From: an uncultured Massilia sp.
Lineage (GTDB): Bacteria > Pseudomonadota > Gammaproteobacteria > Burkholderiales > Burkholderiaceae_D
DNA length: 64,000 nucleotides
Reading direction: 5' to 3'
NCBI GenBank assembly: GCA_913778765.1
Contig: CAJYXO010000083.1
Span: forward strand, 18,209 to 82,208
In this document: one piece after another, positions 33,245-40,921 of the stretch
Numbering within the stretch: position 1 is the stretch's first letter
How the letters are laid out: every line of letters starts with the position of its first letter
The notes under the pieces: generated by a model
What the model saw: the letters and a program-made list of their open reading frames with translations, nothing else
What the model was told of the DNA's origin: nothing
Databases searched by the model: none
Position numbers and translations under genes: made by a program

Positions 33245-35395
33245 TCAATGCGGTCCGCTCACCTCCAGAGGTCTGGACAGGCGCGCGGCCACGTTGCGGA
33301 CCAGCGCTTCCCACGACTGCTCGGTCGGGAAGTCGCCGCTCTTGTCCCAGCCGGCGCCGAGGTAATAGACGAAAGGCTTGGCGGGCAGGGCGCGCCCCAG
33401 CAGCAGCGCATTGCCGTCGAGTTCGAGGCTGCGCACCGGCTGGCCCGGCACGATCAGCGCGCAGGCGGTGTGGCCGTGCGGCGGCGCTTCCGGTTCCCAG
33501 TAGCTGATCCAGCCGGCCGCATCGTCCTTCAGCAGGTGGCCGCCGTTCTTGCGCAGCGAGATGCCGGGCCCTGCCTCGATCGGACCGGGACGGTCGCTGT
33601 CGAACACGCTTTCGACGCGACTGAAGTTGGAACCGGCGTCGATCGAAATGCGCTTGGTCTCACCGATGCGTCGGCCGTTGGCGTTCCAGCCGTCGTAGCG
33701 CAGCTCGAACACGGCGCGCAGCGGGCCGTCGGCGATCACCTTGTGGCTGGCGTAGACGTTCGAATCCCAGGCGCGCCCGCCGTCGACGACGCTCAGGCCG
33801 CCGCAGCCGCGCGCGGTGCCGACGTGGTAGTTGTCGACGCCTTCGCCGTGGTCGAGGTGGTAGGCGCCCTGTCTGTACCACTTGTCCTGCACCGGCCTGC
33901 GCACCGACTTGACCCACACGTCGATGCCGCTGCTGACGTGTTCCTTCGGTTCCTTCAGGATTGCCGGGCCGTAGGCGCGGTGGGCGATGCGGTCGCTCTC
34001 CCAGGCGAAATCGTCGAGCCGTTCCGGCACGAAGCGCGCATGGGCCTTGACGTCGGGCGCCGGCAGCGGCGGCATCGCGGAAGCCGGCACGAGCAGGAAC
34101 CGGCGCTTGTCGCCAGGGGCGAAATTGGACTGGAACAGCAGGGTGTCGCCGATGCGCTGGGACGGCAGGATGCGGCTGGTGGCGGCGTCGATCACGGCCA
34201 CCGGCTTGGCCGGCGCCTTGACCTCGATGCTCTCGTCGGCGCGGTAGAAGTCGCCGGGGTTGGCGGCATTGACCGTCTGCGCCGGCGTCTGCTGCAGCAG
34301 CGCCATGCGGTAGATCTCGCTGCCCGCCATCAGGAAGGCGCCGATGCCGTAGGCTTCGCCGGCATCCGCCGGGAAGGCGTCCGGGGCGCGGCCGATCGGC
34401 TGGACGTGGGTCAGCTTGCCGTCCGCTTGCACCTTGGCGTTCAGCGCATCCCAGGCGCGCCGCACCGCCGGCTCATAGGCCGCGCGGGCCAGCAGTCCCT
34501 GGTTGATGCCCCAGGCCAGCGCATACGCGAACAGGCCGGTGCCGCTGGTTTCCTGCATCGGATAGCTGGCCGGGTCGAGCAGGCTGGCGCGCCACAGGCC
34601 GTCCTGCTGCTGCAGGCTGACGACCTTCGCGGCCATCTCCCTGAACTGCTGCTCGAAGCGCGCACGCGACGGGTGGTTCGAAGGCAGGTATTGCAGGGTG
34701 CGCGCCAGGCCGGCCATCACCCAGCCGTTGCCGCGCGCCCAGAACACCTTGGCGCCGTTCTTTTCGCGCTGGTCGAAGTAATTGCTGTCGCGGTAGTAGA
34801 GGTGTTCGGCCTTGTCGTACAGGTAGTCCGAAGTCTTCCACCATTGCGTGACGGCGTGTTCGAGGTAGCGGCCGTCGCCGGTGGCGGCGTACAGGCGCAT
34901 CCAGGCCGGCGGTCCCATGAACAAGGCATCGCACCACGACCAGCGGTCCTGGTTGCCCGGTTCCGTGAACAGCAGCGTGCCTTCGCGGGGATTCGCGAGG
35001 ATGGCGTCGAACTGCGCGCGCATCGGCGCCAGCATCTCCGGCTGGCGCAGCTGCAAATAGAGCTCGGCATAGGTCTGGCCGACCGCCTGGTCGTCGGCGT
35101 GGTAGGTGCGCGGGCCGAGCTTCCAGCCGTTCTTCTCGCCCATCTCGACCATCGCATCGCGGTAGCGGCGGTTCGGCGACAGATTCGCCAGGGCCATCAT
35201 GCCGGCTTCCCCGACCGCCTGCGCCCAGTGGGTCGATTCATGGAAAGGGGGATTGGCGAGCTGCCAGTCGGCGACGCGCTCCATGGATGCGAGCACCCGG
35301 GCGGGCGTCGGGGCGGCGGCGGTCGCGGGAGCGATCGCGACGATGGCCGGCAGGCCAAGCAGGGCGAAGCGAAGATGGCGCATAAAGTGTCTCAA
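33245..35395 (-). CDS. Secreted GH105-type unsaturated uronyl hydrolase fused to DUF4861
   Basis: The 716-residue protein has a signal peptide (LRFALLGLPAIVAIAPATAA). Residues about 30-385 form a GH88/GH105-type (alpha/alpha)6 barrel with YHADDQAVGQTYAELYL and WSWCDALFMGPPAWMRL (putative catalytic Asp residues), ARGNGWVMAGLARTL and QETSGTGLFAYALAWGI. Residues about 400-716 match DUF4861 in character (GDTLLFQSNFAPGDKRRFLL, GEGVDNYHVGTARGCGG, ISIDAGSNFSRVESVF). The first domain would remove the terminal unsaturated uronic acid left by lyases; the DUF4861 role is unknown. It heads the four-gene uronate operon and starts eight bases from an AAACGTTT box. Confidence 0.88.
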   Translation of the reverse strand: MRHFMRHLRFALLGLPAIVAIAPATAAAPTPARVLASMERVADWQLANPPFHESTHWAQAVGEAGMMALANLSPNRRYRDAMVEMGEKNGWKLGPRTYHADDQAVGQTYAELYLQLRQPEMLAPMRAQFDAILANPREGTLLFTEPGNQDRWSWCDALFMGPPAWMRLYAATGDGRYLEHAVTQWWKTSDYLYDKAEHLYYRDSNYFDQREKNGAKVFWARGNGWVMAGLARTLQYLPSNHPSRARFEQQFREMAAKVVSLQQQDGLWRASLLDPASYPMQETSGTGLFAYALAWGINQGLLARAAYEPAVRRAWDALNAKVQADGKLTHVQPIGRAPDAFPADAGEAYGIGAFLMAGSEIYRMALLQQTPAQTVNAANPGDFYRADESIEVKAPAKPVAVIDAATSRILPSQRIGDTLLFQSNFAPGDKRRFLLVPASAMPPLPAPDVKAHARFVPERLDDFAWESDRIAHRAYGPAILKEPKEHVSSGIDVWVKSVRRPVQDKWYRQGAYHLDHGEGVDNYHVGTARGCGGLSVVDGGRAWDSNVYASHKVIADGPLRAVFELRYDGWNANGRRIGETKRISIDAGSNFSRVESVFDSDRPGPIEAGPGISLRKNGGHLLKDDAAGWISYWEPEAPPHGHTACALIVPGQPVRSLELDGNALLLGRALPAKPFVYYLGAGWDKSGDFPTEQSWEALVRNVAARLSRPLEVSGPH

Positions 35396-35402
35396 ATTTT
35401 TT

Positions 35403-35416
35403 GTTAAACGTTTTCC
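35403..35416. promoter_or_regulatory. LacI-type operator upstream of the GH105-MFS-SMP30-Udh operon
   Basis: GTTAAACGTTTTCC shares the AAACGTTT core and lies seven bases upstream of the GH105 start codon, in the gap behind the LacI gene. Confidence 0.72.
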
Positions 35417-35504
35417 AAAGAATATGGCAAGTCTCCGGGAAAGTAAAGCTTCGAAACAATGAATGCGCGGTCAATATGGCGGCGCGATCGGCGCCGCAGC
35501 GGCC

Positions 35505-36497
35505 TCAGGTCCTTGGCTGGGTCGATGCGCGCAGGACCAGCTGCGGCGCGATCTTGGTGAGCTTGTCGACGTCCTCGCCGCGGATCACGGCCAGCAGCTT
35601 TTCCATCGCCGAGGCGCCCATGCGCTCGCTCTGCAGGTCGACCGTGGTCAGCGCCGGCGTGACGTATTTGCCGTAGGGAATATTGTCGAAGCCGACCACG
35701 GAGATATCGCGCGGCACCGACACGCCCAGGCTGGCCGCTTCCTTCATGAAGCCGAGCGCCATCAGGTCGTTGTAGCAGATCAGGGCGTCCGGCGGGTTGG
35801 CGCCCAGGATGATGCTCGAGCACAGGCGCTCGCCTTCCAGCATGGAGGGGCTGTCGGCGTTGAACACGACCAGCGGCAGGCCCGCCGCACCGAGACACTC
35901 GCGGATCCCGCCCAGGCGCTCCTCGTCGCGGCGCGACTTCGAGAAGCCCAGGTAGGCGATGCGCTTGTGGCCGAGCATGCGCAGGTGCTGGGTCAGCATG
36001 AAGGCGCCGCCATGGTCGTCGCTGGCCACGGTGGGCAAGGGGAGTTCGGCCAGGCTGCCGAAGAACACCAGCGGCTTGTCGATGTCGGCCATCCAGCCCA
36101 TGTCCTTTTCGGGCAGGCGCGAGGCGACGATCATGCCGTCCACGCGCCGGCTCAGGTCTTCCAGCACGCGCCGTTCGCGGTTCGGGTTTTCCTCGGTGTC
36201 GACCACCAGCACCGACAGGCCATGGTCGTTGGCGACCCGCTGCGCGCCTTTCAGGATGCTGCTGAAGTGCGGGTTGGTGATGTCCAGCACGGACAGCCCG
36301 ATGGTGTCGGTGCGCCCCGTGATCATCGATTTGGCCAGCGGATTCGACTTGTAGCCCAGGCCGGCGATGGCGGCATCGATGGCCGCTTCGACCTTGCTTG
36401 AAAAGCGCTGCGTGCCATTGATGTACTTCGACACCGTGGCGATGGACACATTGGAAGCGGCAGCGACGTCGCGCAAAGTCGGGGCGGTCTTTTTCAT
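35505..36497 (-). CDS. LacI family transcriptional regulator of the uronate locus
   Basis: The 330-residue repressor has an N-terminal helix-turn-helix and hinge (TLRDVAAASNVSIATVSKYI, NPLAKSM) and a periplasmic-binding-protein-like effector domain (IGLSVLDITNPHFSSILKGA, PDALICYNDLMALGFM, VPRDISVVGFDNIPYGKY). The start is placed at the ATG at 36497; an in-frame TTG at 36521 would add eight residues. The gene is divergent from uronate dehydrogenase 2, and a near-palindromic AAACGTTT box lies between them. Boxes of the same type precede the other locus operons, so it is the best candidate regulator; the effector is probably a uronate or its lactone. Confidence 0.93.
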   Translation of the reverse strand: MKKTAPTLRDVAAASNVSIATVSKYINGTQRFSSKVEAAIDAAIAGLGYKSNPLAKSMITGRTDTIGLSVLDITNPHFSSILKGAQRVANDHGLSVLVVDTEENPNRERRVLEDLSRRVDGMIVASRLPEKDMGWMADIDKPLVFFGSLAELPLPTVASDDHGGAFMLTQHLRMLGHKRIAYLGFSKSRRDEERLGGIRECLGAAGLPLVVFNADSPSMLEGERLCSSIILGANPPDALICYNDLMALGFMKEAASLGVSVPRDISVVGFDNIPYGKYVTPALTTVDLQSERMGASAMEKLLAVIRGEDVDKLTKIAPQLVLRASTQPRT

Positions 36498-36586
36498 GAC
36501 GAGAATATTGTTACTTAACAAAGCATCTTAGCATGTGGTCCGGCCAATTCCGCAAGTTGACGCTGGGACAATTTGCAGATAACCTA

Positions 36587-36600
36587 GTTAAACGTTTACC
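36587..36600. promoter_or_regulatory. LacI-type operator between lacI-type gene and uronate dehydrogenase 2
   Basis: GTTAAACGTTTACC has 6-base arms that are near-perfectly symmetric around CG. It lies 17 bases before the dehydrogenase ATG and 89 bases upstream of the LacI gene start, allowing control of both and autoregulation. Confidence 0.78.
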
Positions 36601-36617
36601 TGAATCGGAGTTGGTCC

Positions 36618-37442
36618 ATGAATCAAGCGGTTTCAAGCAAGCCTTTCCAGCGTCTCTTGCTGACCGGCGCCGGCGGCGGACTCGGCGTCATGCTGCGCGA
36701 GCGCATCAAGCCATGGGCGCAGACCGTCCGCGTGTCCGACCTCAAGGAAATCGCGCCGGCCGGACCCGGCGAGGAAGTGGTGCAGTGCGACCTGGCCGAC
36801 CGCGAAGCGGTGATGGCGCTGACGGAAGGCGTGGATGCGGTGCTGCATTTCGGCGGCGTCTCGGTGGAAGACAGCTTCGAGAACATCATGAACGCCAACA
36901 TCCTCGGCCTGCACCACCTGTACGAAGCGGTGCACAAGCGCGGCATCCGGCGCGTGATCTACGCCAGCTCCAGTCACGTGGTCGGCTATTACCCGACCAC
37001 GCAGGTGGTCGACGCCACGGTGCCGCTGCGGCCGGACGGCATCTACGGGGTGTCGAAGTGCTTTGGCGAGGCTTTATCGCGCTATTACTACGACCGGTTC
37101 GGGATCGAGACAGTGTGCCTGCGCATCGGCTCGTCCTTCGACGCGCCGCGGAATGCGCGCATGATGACCACTTTCCTTGCCTACGATGACCTGGTGGAGC
37201 TGGTGCGCTGTGCGCTGTTCACGCCGCGCGTCGGCCATACGATTACTTACGGGGTGTCCGACAACCCGGTGAAGTGGTGGGATAACCGCGAGGCGGATTA
37301 TCTGGGTTTCGTGCCGCGCAGGAGCTCGCGGGAATTTGCGGAGCGGTTTCCGCAGACGGGCGTGTGGCCGCCGGCGGAGGATATTGCGGCCACTTATCAG
37401 GGTGGGCCTTTCCTGCTGGCGGGGCCGATGTATAAGGATTGA
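36618..37442 (+). CDS. NAD-dependent uronate dehydrogenase-like SDR, paralogue 2
   Basis: The 274-residue extended SDR has LLTGAGGGLGVMLRERI for nucleotide binding, YASSSHVVGYYP, and catalytic Tyr143-x3-Lys147 in YGVSK. It aligns throughout with the paralogue at 30022, including IMNANI, LYEAVH and WWDNREA. The predicted reaction is oxidation of a hexuronate to its aldarolactone. It stands alone as a single-gene unit behind an AAACGTTT box, whereas its paralogue is in the transport/lactonase operon. Different uronate epimer specificity is a reasonable reason to keep two copies. Confidence 0.9.
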   Translation: MNQAVSSKPFQRLLLTGAGGGLGVMLRERIKPWAQTVRVSDLKEIAPAGPGEEVVQCDLADREAVMALTEGVDAVLHFGGVSVEDSFENIMNANILGLHHLYEAVHKRGIRRVIYASSSHVVGYYPTTQVVDATVPLRPDGIYGVSKCFGEALSRYYYDRFGIETVCLRIGSSFDAPRNARMMTTFLAYDDLVELVRCALFTPRVGHTITYGVSDNPVKWWDNREADYLGFVPRRSSREFAERFPQTGVWPPAEDIAATYQGGPFLLAGPMYKD

Positions 37443-37512
37443 GGACGACCGGGGGCGGTTATCGTTTAAGCCGCTACCTGGATGCCCCCCACCGGACGTA
37501 TGCCAACTTGCG

Positions 37513-38796
37513 TTAATTAAGCGCACCTTGCACTGCGGCATTGGCACTTTCCAGTAACTGACGCACTCGTCCCTGAAGTGCAGCTTCTCCAACCGCCTTG
37601 ACATGGCCAAGAGTGCGGTATGACGCGGTCTGGCGTCCTTTACGTAGTTCGGGGAAGGCATCTTCGAGAGCGCTGCGCAGTGCTTTGGCGTGTTGGGCAT
37701 TGCATTCACCTGGACTGTAGTACAGTGCAAAGCCAAACTGTGCGCCGCCGTCAGCACTGTTGTCGACTGCCCATACCTTAATCGCCAATGGCCACAGGCC
37801 GTCTTCTTCACCCAATACGCGCCACGCCACTGGCTGCAGATCGACGTACTGCTTACCGTAATAGGTGTCCAGCGGCACTTCCGGCATGCTACGGCGAAGG
37901 CTTGGTTCGAGGAAAGCCAATGCTTCCATGTTAATCATGCGACTCACCATGTCGGCGTGATGCCTGACATATACCCACATGTCGTCACGTAAGTCAGTTG
38001 GAGTGAGACTTCCTACAGTAATTTCACGGGCTTTTGCAAAAGCGTCAACTAAGGGCTGGTACTCGCGCACTAATTCCGCTAAGACGTCGCTGGCATTACG
38101 GAGGGACGGCGGTTCATAATCGGTTTGGGCTTGGCAGTAAGCCATCACAAGCGAGGCCGACGCATTGCCACGCTTTAGCTGCAACTCGGCACGGCGTGCG
38201 CCCCGTTCAAGCCAGCGGTAGTCAACGTAAGCCCAACGGTTCAGTGGTGAAGGGGGGCCTTCTTCTCCCTGTCGTCGGCGATAGTTGCGGTCCAATGCGA
38301 TGTGGGCTGTGCGGAAGCCTTGGAAGGCCGGACGCTGACGCAACATTGCCGCTACCTCGGAATAATAGTTTTCGAGCTGGTCGGTACTATAACGTGCACC
38401 GTACTTGTTCTCGACGATAATCAAAATTTCGTTGTCGAAATCGACCATCAAAAGATCAAGCCGCTTACCGCTATCGAGGCAGAACTCCGGCATTAGACAG
38501 ATTCCGTGGAAACCAGTACGCGCTATCCGGCTAGGGGACCAAGTATCGAAAAATAATTTGTTCGCCAGTACATGCTCATCAGAGGCTTCGTAGGCCGCAT
38601 ACAAGAAGTCTTTTAGAATTGCGTCGCCTTGGCCATGGCCCTCACGCGGGTTAAACAACCAAGCCAAAATCTTGGAATGTTGATTTTCCGTCGGCTGAAT
38701 GATGTCGAATATGTCGCTCGAACGCTTCAATGGCTCGATTACTTCATCGAGGCGCCGATCATTGACAAACTGTTGAAACATCTCCTTGACATTCAT
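37513..38796 (-). CDS. PD-(D/E)XK nuclease superfamily protein (PF14281-like)
   Basis: The 427-residue protein has the N-terminal PDDEXK_4 pattern TENQHSKILAWLFNPREGHG and the nuclease core KRLDLLMV (Asp114) followed by IIVENKYGA (Glu129-x-Lys131), then a Gln-containing helix (TDQLENYYSEV). Such stand-alone nucleases are often linked to phage defence or mobile DNA, but no partner gene is adjacent. The gene and its flanks (about 37.5-38.9 kb) are visibly AT-richer and use less GC-biased codons than the surrounding glycan genes, which suggests horizontal acquisition. It interrupts the uronate locus between uronate dehydrogenase 2 and GH2. Confidence 0.85.
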   Translation of the reverse strand: MNVKEMFQQFVNDRRLDEVIEPLKRSSDIFDIIQPTENQHSKILAWLFNPREGHGQGDAILKDFLYAAYEASDEHVLANKLFFDTWSPSRIARTGFHGICLMPEFCLDSGKRLDLLMVDFDNEILIIVENKYGARYSTDQLENYYSEVAAMLRQRPAFQGFRTAHIALDRNYRRRQGEEGPPSPLNRWAYVDYRWLERGARRAELQLKRGNASASLVMAYCQAQTDYEPPSLRNASDVLAELVREYQPLVDAFAKAREITVGSLTPTDLRDDMWVYVRHHADMVSRMINMEALAFLEPSLRRSMPEVPLDTYYGKQYVDLQPVAWRVLGEEDGLWPLAIKVWAVDNSADGGAQFGFALYYSPGECNAQHAKALRSALEDAFPELRKGRQTASYRTLGHVKAVGEAALQGRVRQLLESANAAVQGALN

Positions 38797-38956
38797 TTGG
38801 AATCCTTCAGGTGCGCGCGGGTCGAGCGAATTTCTATTAACTGATGCTTCTCATTGAGTCGTGAGTGAAGCAGGCGAGTATGAAAGCCTAATAATACAAA
38901 GGAAAAATTGTGGAATATACTCACTTTCTAGCAGCGAACAATGGCGCTAAGCGCCC

Positions 38957-40843
38957 TCATTGAAAATCCCGCTCCTTCCCCTCGTAATACCGCTTCAGCG
39001 TCCAAAAAGCCCGCTTCTTCTTCCCATCATCCGAAATCAAGCCCTTCCGATTCCAGAAATCCTGGAAATAAGGATGCGTCCGCCGGGGCGAGCGGAAATC
39101 CACCAGCACCCAGGGCGTCATCCCGCGCAGCCCCGGAATCTTGTCCAGCATCTGAAACTGGTTGCGATACAACGTATCCTGATACTCCTCGCTCCAGCGC
39201 GTATCGGCATCCGCGTGATAACCGCCCAGCGCATCGGCGCCAAACTCGGTGATGACCACCGGCTTGTTCAGCCGGATATCGAAGCGGAAGTCCAGCATCT
39301 CGGCATTGCTGGCCCAGTACCAGCCCGCATACTCGTTGAAGCTGGCCAGGTCGAGCAAGCCGGCCAGCGGATCCTCGATCGTGATCGACTTGCCGGTGCG
39401 GTGGATCTCCAGCGCCGCCGCGATCAGGCGCGTGTCGTCGAGCGAACGCGCGGTCTTGGCCAGGCCGCCCATGAAAGCGTTGCGCGGCGCCGAGATCGGC
39501 GTCTCGTTCCCGATCGACCAGACCACCACACTGGCGCGGTTCTTGTCGCGCACGATCAGGTCCGTGAGCTGGGCATTGGCGTTGGCGTAGGTCTCCGGCT
39601 TGTCCCAGGAGATGGTCCAGTAGACCGGCACTTCGGCCCAGACCATCAGGCCCATCTCGTCGGCCAGGCGGATCATCTCTTCGCTGTGCGGGTAGTGGGC
39701 CAGGCGCACGTAGTTGCAGTGCATGTCCTTGGCCCACTGCAGCAGCATGCGCATGTCGCCGCTGCCGCGCAGGCGACCCGGGATCAGCGGGTTTTCGTCG
39801 TGCAGCGAGATCCCGCGCAGGAACACGGATTTGCCGTTCAGGAGGATGTCCTCGCCGCGCGTCTCGATGGTGCGAAAGCCGATGCGGTCCTCGACCCTGT
39901 CGCCGGCGCCGGTGAGCGACACCGCATACAGCCTGGGATGCTCGGGCGACCATAAGTCCAGGATTGACGCCGGAATGCTGAGCGCAGCGCGGCCATTTGC
40001 ATCCGTTCGCACGGAGGCGTTGATGCCGGCTTCCGGAATCGACACCGTCACCGTCTGCGCTCCCGACGTCCCGGCCATTTGCACATAGCCCTCGATGCGG
40101 TGGGCGTCGCCTTTCGCGAGCTGCAGCTTGTAGTCGGCGATGTGCATGGCGGGCACCTCGGCCAGCAGCACGTCGCGGGTGATGCCGCCGTAGTTCCACC
40201 AGTCCGTGTTGAGGGTCGGGATGGCGTCCTGGTGGCGCATGTTGTCGGCCTTGACCACGACGACGTTGCGGCCCTTGACCAGTTTATCGGTGACGTCGAA
40301 CTGGAAGGGCGTGAAGCCGCCGCGGTGCATGCCCAGCTTCTTGCCGTTCAGGTAGACGTGGGCTTCGTAGTTGACCGCGCCAAAGTAGAGCATGTAGCGC
40401 TTGCCCTGCACGGGCTGGGCCTCGAACACCTGGCGCAGCCACAGCGTGCCTTCGTAGAGCTGCAGCTTCTCGGCCTGCGAGTTCCAGTCGCCGGGGATCT
40501 TCATGGTCGGCGCGCGGTCGAAATCGTATTCGACCCAGTCGCTCTTGTCCTTCGGCTTGCGGTCGTCGTAGAAGCCGCCCTTGCCGCTGGCGGAGGCGTC
40601 GAAGGGCACGTGGCGGTAGTCGTAGTAGCCGGTCTCGTAGGGGTCGACGATGTAGCTCCAGCGGCCGTTCAGGCTCAGGTGGCTGCGGCCGTAGATGTTC
40701 TGCAGCGGCGCCACCAGGCTGTCGGCGCGCTTCGTGACCGGGGTGCCGGCCAGTTGCACGTCGACGGGCTCGGCCGAACGGGCGAGCGCGGCCTGGCTTA
40801 AAATCGCGCAGGCAGCCAGCATCAATGCGATCAAGTGCTTCAT
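38957..40843 (-). CDS. Secreted glycoside hydrolase family 2 protein, probable beta-glucuronidase
   Basis: The 628-residue enzyme has a signal peptide (LIALMLAACAILSQAALA), the GH2 sugar-binding domain (LSLNGRWSYIVDPYE, GAVNYEAHVYLNGKKLG), the immunoglobulin-like domain and the catalytic barrel (LRGISLHDENPLIPGR). The acid/base is Glu447 in SIGNETPI and the nucleophile Glu533 in VVITEFGADA. Sequence around the active site is closer to beta-glucuronidases than to beta-galactosidases, in agreement with the uronate pathway. It is last in the GH88-TonB receptor-GH2 series on the minus strand. Confidence 0.92.
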   Translation of the reverse strand: MKHLIALMLAACAILSQAALARSAEPVDVQLAGTPVTKRADSLVAPLQNIYGRSHLSLNGRWSYIVDPYETGYYDYRHVPFDASASGKGGFYDDRKPKDKSDWVEYDFDRAPTMKIPGDWNSQAEKLQLYEGTLWLRQVFEAQPVQGKRYMLYFGAVNYEAHVYLNGKKLGMHRGGFTPFQFDVTDKLVKGRNVVVVKADNMRHQDAIPTLNTDWWNYGGITRDVLLAEVPAMHIADYKLQLAKGDAHRIEGYVQMAGTSGAQTVTVSIPEAGINASVRTDANGRAALSIPASILDLWSPEHPRLYAVSLTGAGDRVEDRIGFRTIETRGEDILLNGKSVFLRGISLHDENPLIPGRLRGSGDMRMLLQWAKDMHCNYVRLAHYPHSEEMIRLADEMGLMVWAEVPVYWTISWDKPETYANANAQLTDLIVRDKNRASVVVWSIGNETPISAPRNAFMGGLAKTARSLDDTRLIAAALEIHRTGKSITIEDPLAGLLDLASFNEYAGWYWASNAEMLDFRFDIRLNKPVVITEFGADALGGYHADADTRWSEEYQDTLYRNQFQMLDKIPGLRGMTPWVLVDFRSPRRTHPYFQDFWNRKGLISDDGKKKRAFWTLKRYYEGKERDFQ

Positions 40844-40921
40844 TCAGTCTCCTGACAATGACAAATGCCGTCCGGTTCAAGGACCGGACGGCATCGGGGG
40901 CTCAAGGATGATACTGCAGCG

